Source of the DNA: Seriola aureovittata
Taxonomy: Eukaryota > Chordata > Actinopteri > Carangiformes > Carangidae
DNA length: 64,000 nt
Direction of reading: 5' to 3'
Assembly: GCF_021018895.1 (NCBI RefSeq)
Contig: NC_079383.1
Location: 19,424,353 to 19,488,352, forward strand
Every line of letters starts with the position of its first letter. Within the stretch, counting starts at the first letter, position 1. The position numbers and the translations under genes are program-made. Shown here piece after piece: positions 56,110 to 64,000 of the stretch. The notes below the pieces were generated by a model. That model was not told the origin of the DNA. It searched no databases and was given only the letters and a program-made list of their open reading frames with translations.

Positions 56110-58170
56110 ACCTTGCAGGCCAATTTTGGAGAGGCTAGACATTATTAATGTATTGCAACCTTGTCGGTGTGCTCACACTGTGTGGATTTTTATTTGAATT
56201 TTGAATATTTCATTAGTGAGCGCTCTAGCCCAGAGGCCACGCTTTATGCATAAATGTGTTTTCTGTTGTTAGAAGCTTTTGTATAATTATTGCAAACTGA
56301 TTACTGTATCGTGTCTATAATTCAAAAAGACAGTCGCAGTCAAGAAGTATGAAAAAAAAAAAATTGCCTTTTTGCTTACGGCAGCAACAAAGTCTCTTAA
56401 AACTATGCCACTACACAATAAAATGTGTTCTTTACAGATTAACAGTGTTCATTTGGGAAGAACAAAAAAAAAAGGCAAAACAAAACATGCAAACACAGCA
56501 AAAACTCTGACTGACAGTAAGCTGTGTGTTAAAGTGACTCAACCAAAGCCCCACAAACCTCCTCTTACGAATCAAGCTGCAGCAGCTAGGATTAGCCTGT
56601 ATACAGAAGCTGAATCCCACAGGGACACATGAGTGGTATAGGGTATATAATGTATATTAAAATTAAAAATGCTGACTGAAAGGTTTTCACCTCTCTGAGT
56701 TAAAGGGAAATAATGTAGACCAGGCCTTTTCATCTTCAATGAAACCTTAAAGCAAGGCTAGGTATGTTCGCTAACATTAGCCACCATTAGCCACTGGTCA
56801 TACCAGACCAGGTGAGGCTATGGCCACAAAATTCCAGGTTTTAATAAATTGAAAAATGGTGGATTTCATTGCTTATGGATTTAACTTTTCAGTTGTAAGT
56901 GGAAGACTGTGTTTTTTTTTTTCTTTCAAAAGTTAGAGTTTGGATTTACTACATGCAAACCTTGGCAAGCACTTGGCTCCTGCATTTCTTGAAAGGTTTC
57001 TTTGGAAGTTAGAAGCGAACACAGTTACTTGAAGAGAGAGAGAGCAGAACAAGAAGACACACAAGAAACAAGAAATCACAAAACCAAAGCTAGCATGGTT
57101 ACAGCAAGTGAAGGGCAAGGTTCAAGCTGCAGGATACAGTGTAGGTGTTGCTTATTTGTTGTAGTGTGTTTTACCTTAACTTAATCTAGTATAGCAGTTA
57201 GATTTATTCCAGCTATAGCATCTAAGCTAACATGAATGAACACATACAACATTGAAAGCACGTCAAAATAACAGCTACTTCTTTTTGATTCTTTGTTTCT
57301 AAGTCTTTAAAATCTCCTTTTTTTCCCCCCAAACCGAACCTAAAGCGCACATTCAGCCCCTTCTTACACCAAACCCCAACAAAAATCCTTCTCTGTCTTC
57401 TCTGCTTTGACATACAGGATAATACAGTATTTATCTATAGTGTGTATAATTCAAACTGTGTCCAGTCACGGTCGCAGCTCCATCCAAGGCCCCACCGGTC
57501 AGCGCGCGGGGGCTGACATACATGTGACAGATAAACCGTGCAGGATGCATTCTGCAGCTGTTATGTGGCTGACAGCCCCTGAAATGGATTACTAATGGAT
57601 CAGATGGAGCAAAAAAAAAAAGACAAACTACTGCGGGGGGGGCAGGCTGCTGCTACCTGTCTGCTTGACAAGAGACAGGGCAGAAATAAAGATGGGGGCT
57701 TCGTGAGAGAGAGGGGGAAAGAGGGCACAGCAAGGGGTAGGGAGGGGCAGAATGACAGACGGGGAAGAGGAGGAGAAAATGAATAAGGAACCCTGAGAAA
57801 GTGACACTTTTTCCAAGACTCAGAGGCACTCTGGAGGAACGGTCCAGTGAGCGCTCAGCTTGGTGTACCTTGGGAGGACAAAATCCGCTGGGATGGATGG
57901 GGAGGAGTTGGGTGCATTTTCCTCTATCCTGATAGACAAGACACACAGCGAACGCACTGATGCCTCTGAGACATTACCACCACAGCAAGCGCAGACACTG
58001 CAGTGCTTCAGAAAGAGTGTCATTAAAGTCTTGTCTGCACTTTATTTCCTGTCAGATCAGAGTTGGGGAGGGATCCGCGTCCTCAAGGCCAAACAGAGAT
58101 TCAAAGCGTGTTCGAATATGAAAAAGGAAGCGCTCTTGTAAAGGTGTGAATGTATTTATTTGTACGGCTT
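56110..58170. other. Gene-free stretch
   Basis: No supportable gene. The part at about 56740-56830 (GCTAACATTAGCCACCATTA, CCAGACCAGGTGAGGCTATG) is probably a fragment of a fish repeat. A purine-rich tract occupies about 57703-57790. An A run lies at 57611-57621. Frames of up to 97 codons overlap the purine-rich tract and have no domain. Confidence 0.5.
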
Positions 58171-58180
58171 TATAAAAACT

Positions 58181-58211
58181 AACACACACACACAAACACA
58201 CACACACACAC
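58181..58211. repeat. (CA)n imperfect microsatellite
   Basis: CA units with one AAA interruption over about 31 bases. Confidence 0.93.
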
Positions 58212-58214
58212 CTC

Positions 58215-59409
<1,195 letters not shown>

Positions 59410-60230
59410 AGGCCATATAAGAGCTTGATCTATGAAGCGGGAAAATGTGAAAGTAGTACATCATTGTTTCGCCATAGAGCTGGCTGTGTGTGTCTGTGTG
59501 AGCGAGACCCTCAGACTGGCAGCATTTGATGAACTGCTTCATCACAGATGAGACATGCTCTGCTGGGAACTTAAAGGTAAAGTCCACTCAAAAAGGCCAA
59601 CACTGTTTGAAAAACAGATTTAATTTCATTTTCTACATATGGGGAATTGCAGCTATTTCACACTAAGTCAGACCAAATTTAGACACGTTTTAGCAGAACA
59701 TATGAAGAAATCAGATTTCAACCCTTCCTCAGGACACTATACGTTTACCAGCATTTACATCTACCAGCTATTTCTCATGCTAACATGGACATTTGGTGTC
59801 CATTTCAAAGAACTTTCTACATTTTTGACAGGGAAAGGCAACAGCACGCAAACAAAAACAGAACACGCAAAGCATCCAAACAGTTCATAACTCAAAGTGC
59901 TTCCCTCTTGCTGTGTGCCGTGCCGGGGCTGCAGAGATTAGGCTTTGGTTTGATCGTCTTCTTGTGAATCTTGGAAGACTACCAGTGTGATTTTTTATAA
60001 AAACTGAAGAGATGATATGACCCAACCTACTCATCCGACAAAAAGTTATAAATATTTCACAAAGCTCTATGTCGAATAACAAAGTTTTCAATCCTGAGTG
60101 TGATGTCTTTTAAATCCTCCAATGTCTGCACAAGGGAACAGATGATTTGTATTTGGTTAAGGTTACAGAAAGATCATGGCTACTGCTCCTTAAAAAAACT
60201 ATGATCAAGGTAGAGTGCTAGGATATGTCA
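59410..60230. other. Gene-free stretch, probably partly an old repeat
   Basis: No supportable gene. The interval 59572-59850 (CTTAAAGGTAAAGTCCACTC at its start) has the character of a dispersed repeat, but I cannot confirm the family or ends. Confidence 0.45.
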
Positions 60231-60233
60231 AGT

Positions 60234-60560
60234 TAAAGTTCCCATATTGTATAAAGTGAGATTTTCATTTTTTCTGCATCTCTCCTCAGCTTTATGGAGC
60301 TTTATAGCGGTCTGGCATCCTTTTTGGGTTCCATCGAAAATGGCTCTAAAAAACCCCCCACTGTACACTACCTGCTCACCCCCACACAGCAGACAGAAGC
60401 AGCCACAGACCAGCTGGTGAACATGGTGGAGCATTTAACAGCTAAAGAGTCAGATATTCACATCAGGAGACCAAAAACAGAGCTAAAAGAAGTGATACGG
60501 TGGCCAGAAATACAACTACAAATGAATGATGTTGCTCCATATGTGCTGGATGTGTAAGTA
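60234..60560 (+). mobile_element. Dispersed fish repeat beginning AAAGTTCCCATATTGT
   Basis: Opens AAAGTTCCCATATTGTATAA then GTGAGATTTTCAT, closely matching the start of the repeat at 39518. Later parts (GGTGGAGCATTTAACAGCTA, AAGAGTCAGATATTCAC, GGAGACCAAAAACAGAGC) are phrases I recall from an abundant fish repeat. The 87-codon open frame from 60294 to 60557 is therefore not accepted as a gene. Confidence 0.6.
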
Positions 60561-60564
60561 AGCA

Positions 60565-62880
60565 ACCGTTTCTTGAAACATATGTCAATGTTATGTTCAC
60601 AGCTTGTTTCTGCTGGCCCCAAGTGGACAAACAAATTCAGGTATTTCAGGTTTAAGTACAGCTAAAATGAAATGAAATGAAGGCTGGCTGTTTGACGTCC
60701 ACCCACAGCCTAACTCTTCACCCTGCTACATAGAAATATACTAAACGCTGGCATCACATGTGCTGCACAATCCTTCGGGAAAATCAAAGCTCTGCGGCTT
60801 ATCAGCCGCACCACGCTTAAATTTCAAACCTTGAACAAAATAAGACCTCCAGGGCGACAGATTGGTTTCTGCTAAAGCACCTGTGAACTGAAACGCAGCA
60901 GCCAAACTTCACCTCACCTTAAACACAGATGTTCTAGTCAATGCAGTTCATTTCAGCTGAGATACAGAGACGTGCTGCCCGGACTACACGGCCATGACCC
61001 AAACCTGCATCGGGGACAAGAGGCAAGGTTGCTGATGTAATGATACGCTTCGACGGGCCGACACCATTCAACAGGACACAAGGTCAAAAAGGCGAGCAAT
61101 GAGGAGGAAGAAAAAAAAGATAGAAAAAAGGAAATAGATCGGAGGAGAAAGCAAGAGGAGGTGGTGATGATCGGGTTCTATTCAGAGCTCTCAGCAGGTC
61201 AGTGGAAAGGAAGAGAGAGGCAATTTCAGTTAGTGGAGAACTCTGGAAACAACTGCAACTCAGTAACGAATCAAAGGATAATTATAGACCGGGCAACACA
61301 GGATCTTTACAGAAACAAACTCAATTTGTTAACCAATGCTGTATATCAGAGCTATTACTATATATTTGTAAAGTTAAGTATCATCTTAACAAGAGATGGT
61401 GCTATAAAATCTGATTGGATGACGGCGTAATTATCTCTAAGCTGAAGCGTTACCTCTTACCTAAGCCCGAGGGTCTTACCTCCAGGGTGTTGGCCTTTGT
61501 TTCAGGTACTTATTAGCAACATGTAATCAGAAACACATGAAGCTCCACTCAAAATCATCAAGGGCACCACATTAGGAGGAGCAGATGAGTCTAATTTAGA
61601 TGTTTGTGATGTGTAATTGCTAAAAAAAACACTGTTACACAACAAAAGAGACGTGGACGGTGGCGGGGAAGACTTGCGCGATGAAATTAGCACGTGCAGA
61701 CTAGGGGAGGGAGAGAGTATGTGGAACAAGTAGAAACAGAGAGAGTGAGATGAAGAGAGACAACAAATCATTTTAAAGCTAAAACAGCGAAATTTCAACC
61801 GGAAATTCAGATCACAGGGCAGATTGTTGACATCCAGTGTTTCCCCTCTCACATGCTCCACACAAGACTCGGCCTCAGCAGTGACACTCGAAATCCTCCC
61901 CTGTCTGTAAGCGATCTAAACGTTTTGTTTCTTCTGACGCCCCACATTAATAATCCACAATCACACTCCTCTCTATCACAGAGGAAAAACAAAACTGTCA
62001 TGTTCAACTCAGAGGAAGCTGACAATCAGAGACATGCCATTTCCTATTCCTGACGCAGCTCTGAGCTGCAGTCCTCCTCCATTTCTACATCAAAGAAAAC
62101 GTGTCGGAGCAACCCCAGAGACTTCAGTGTTTAAGGGTTGCGGGGGGGTGGGTCTAAAAGCCAGACACACCTGGCAGAATGGATCCACCTGAAAAAGCAA
62201 AATTTGGAAGAGACAACAAAAGAATTTCTTTTTTTTTGTTCTCTGAAAAGGTTTTGAAATAACAGCATGAAGTGAAACCTGCTTGTTTTTCAGTTGTGGG
62301 TGATTGTCTGTCTGCTTCCTCATTACCTGCAAGGAAACTCTGCCCACTACAGTGTGTCTTGTGGAATAGCAATCAGTTTGTTTAATGTGCTGAATTAAAA
62401 CACACTGACTATTAGCAACATCATTATCTGATAAAGAACAATCGAAGCATTTAAGCTGTTACTATCCACCATTAAAACGTCGAGCTATTAACCTGCCTGT
62501 GCATCATATCTTGGCACCATTTTGTCGCCTGCATCTCCACGGACTCGAGGCGGAGTGGTGAGCTACAATCAGCAGCAGGAGGACAGATGAGCGGTCTGGT
62601 GTCTGAAAATAGGTTAGTTTAGCCTGAAAACATTTTTAACATGACACTACCTGAGCCAATTAGTGGACTTCATGCATACAGTTATAATATCCCATGAATT
62701 CTGGGAGTATTTTTCTGCTCCAACCTTTATTTCTAAATGACTCATCAATTAACCGACTAACGTTTTCAAAAACCTACATGACATTCTGTTACTGATTTCC
62801 TACATTTCCCAGAATACTTTTGTGAGAAGAGGTGTGAACTTGTATTCAGCTGTTGTTGGTGGGCGGGAGGTGGTGATGGT
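60565..62880. other. Gene-free stretch
   Basis: No supportable gene. Purine-rich tracts lie at 61100-61220 and a CT-rich complement gives a 119-codon minus-strand frame at 61502-61861 with serine/leucine bias and no domain. A short G run lies near 62143-62149. Confidence 0.55.
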
Positions 62881-62886
62881 TGCTTG

Positions 62887-63205
62887 ACAAGAGCTTTGGC
62901 CATTGTTGTGTTTACAATACAAGAGGTTATAACACGCCCTGATTGGAGGCTACGGCGAGTCACTATCCAAAAGTGATGAGACGTGCCAGAGCTAGCTGGT
63001 TAGCGTGCTAACTTCAGTAGAAGAAATGACGCGATAGAGACAAGAGCTAACATTGCTGTCACGTCACTGTCACTGGACACAGCTCTTGGTGGGTAAACGA
63101 ATGAAGTTTGATGATGAACTCGCAATGTTTCTTCTAGCGTGTTAAGTAAACAGCTGTTAATGCTAACGTTGGCTATGTAGCAATAGCAAAACTTACAAAG
63201 AGCTA
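62887..63205 (+). mobile_element. Fold-back element, body plus right end
   Basis: The body (CAAGAGCTTTGGCCATTGTT, ACAATACAAGAGGTTATA, AGAGCTAGCTGGTTAGCGTG) matches the copy at 46985-47240 in direct orientation. The end (TAAACAGCTGTTAATGCTAA, TTGGCTATGTAGCAATAGCA) matches the left end of that copy in reverse complement. Together the two define an inverted-repeat-ended, non-coding element of roughly 300-400 bp. Confidence 0.6.
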
Positions 63206-63209
63206 CTTC

Positions 63210-64000
63210 AAAGAGTAATTAACGCAAGGCTGTAAAGTCGTGTCCTCTCTGGTTAAAGTTTTGGTTGGATGCGATCGGAGGCGTGCAGTGTAATCATGCC
63301 CAACAGTAATGTCCCAGGGTTCCTCAGTGGGAAGTGTTAGGAGAGCTGAACATGGCCGAACATCAGCAGACCGCAGTTTAGGTCAAGGCACATTAACAAA
63401 GTAACACCTGTTAAAATTGTATTAAAGGGAAGCAAGTGGAATTACTGAGTTAATAATGTCATTTTACCACCAAAGCTTAGTCAAAATGAAAAAATGTCCT
63501 GTGGCTTCAAATGCACAATGCAAATTTTTCCACTGCTGGTTGGGTCTTATTTTTCAGTGACTTTCATTTTGAGTTGATGCGTGTTGAATGGAGTGTTGTT
63601 TGTTCACACGCAGAGCTGATAATGGCTCCGGGACAGGTGCTGAAATCTATCTTAAAGTGCTAAATGGATTCTAATGCATGTGGACATCATGTGCTCTTGC
63701 ACTCTAAAGATTTGTATTGTGCATTTTAGCCTATTGATGCTACTGCCAGTGGAGAACACTGACTGGTAGCAGCAGGGAGATGGTGAGTTTCTTTGAACCC
63801 TCTGACAGCAAATGCAGGCGGTTCACTGCTGATGCTAATTGCTAGCTATGACTTTGACACTCACAAAAACACATGCACTGAATGTATAAATACATACCAT
63901 CAGTAAATGCAGAGCGGAGTAAACAACAACTGCAGTATGCAAGTTTGTTTCTGTGGGTTTACACACGATACCAAAACCCTACCAGTTCTAGCACTACTTC
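63210..64000. other. Gene-free stretch to the window edge
   Basis: No supportable gene and no simple repeat. Ordinary unique sequence, with a few GCTAATTGCTAGC-type words near 63832-63846 of the kind shared by the fold-back repeats. Confidence 0.5.

Noticed and set aside
60294..60557. 87-codon plus-strand open frame
   Set aside because: Lies within a dispersed repeat that starts at 60234.

Overview
This window looks like a piece of nuclear genome from a teleost fish, probably a spiny-rayed (percomorph) species. The sequence is AT-leaning, has no bacterial gene layout, and carries more than a dozen long TG/CA microsatellites. It also holds several dispersed repeat families that I recognise from memory as common in such fish: a tRNA-derived SINE, small terminal-inverted-repeat elements with TGCAACTAA-type ends, a hAT-like element, fold-back elements rich in GCTAGC/TTAGC words, and a tandem-dimer repeat carrying TGACCTTTGACC motifs. 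None of these assignments was checked against a database.

I found no gene that can be annotated with confidence. The longest open frames (about 130-190 codons) fall in low-complexity tracts, minisatellites or dispersed repeats, or are within the length expected by chance. The window therefore reads as intergenic or intronic DNA. Three short minus-strand stretches (25330-25432, 26373-26524, 54645-54729) are bounded by plausible splice sites and are open in frame. They are listed as low-confidence candidate exons. Their phases do not join into one transcript, and I cannot name a gene. A CpG-rich block at about 28600-29260, ending near a good plus-strand splice donor, is the best candidate promoter or first exon.

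Layout: 1-13.4 kb is mostly unique sequence with microsatellites and a G-rich/CpG patch at 7.5-7.7 kb. A nested repeat island lies at 13.45-14.24 kb, followed by a reverse SINE at 15.5-15.75 kb. From 16 to 26 kb the sequence is largely unique, with several stretches that look like conserved regulatory DNA (16.8, 21, 23.3 kb) and one reverse repeat copy at 19.5-19.8 kb. At 26.6-29.3 kb there is a microsatellite, a pair of inverted repeat fragments, two poly-C runs and the CpG-rich block. From 29.3 to 38.4 kb there is unique sequence with homeodomain-type AT-rich words (31.7-31.9 kb), a hAT-like element at 36.1 kb and an unexplained 161-codon open frame at 37.1-37.6 kb. The region 38.4-43.4 kb is repeat-rich. 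From 43.5 to 64 kb there is more unique sequence, two related fold-back elements (47.1 and 63.0 kb), a pure (AT)n tract of about 94 bp at 59.3 kb, and further microsatellites.

I did not find a previously undescribed gene system. The points most worth checking are the candidate exons, the CpG-rich block, the DR1-bearing repeat, the perfect hairpin at 39.8 kb, and the runs of sequence that look like vertebrate conserved non-coding elements. All of these need alignment or expression data that I cannot run.
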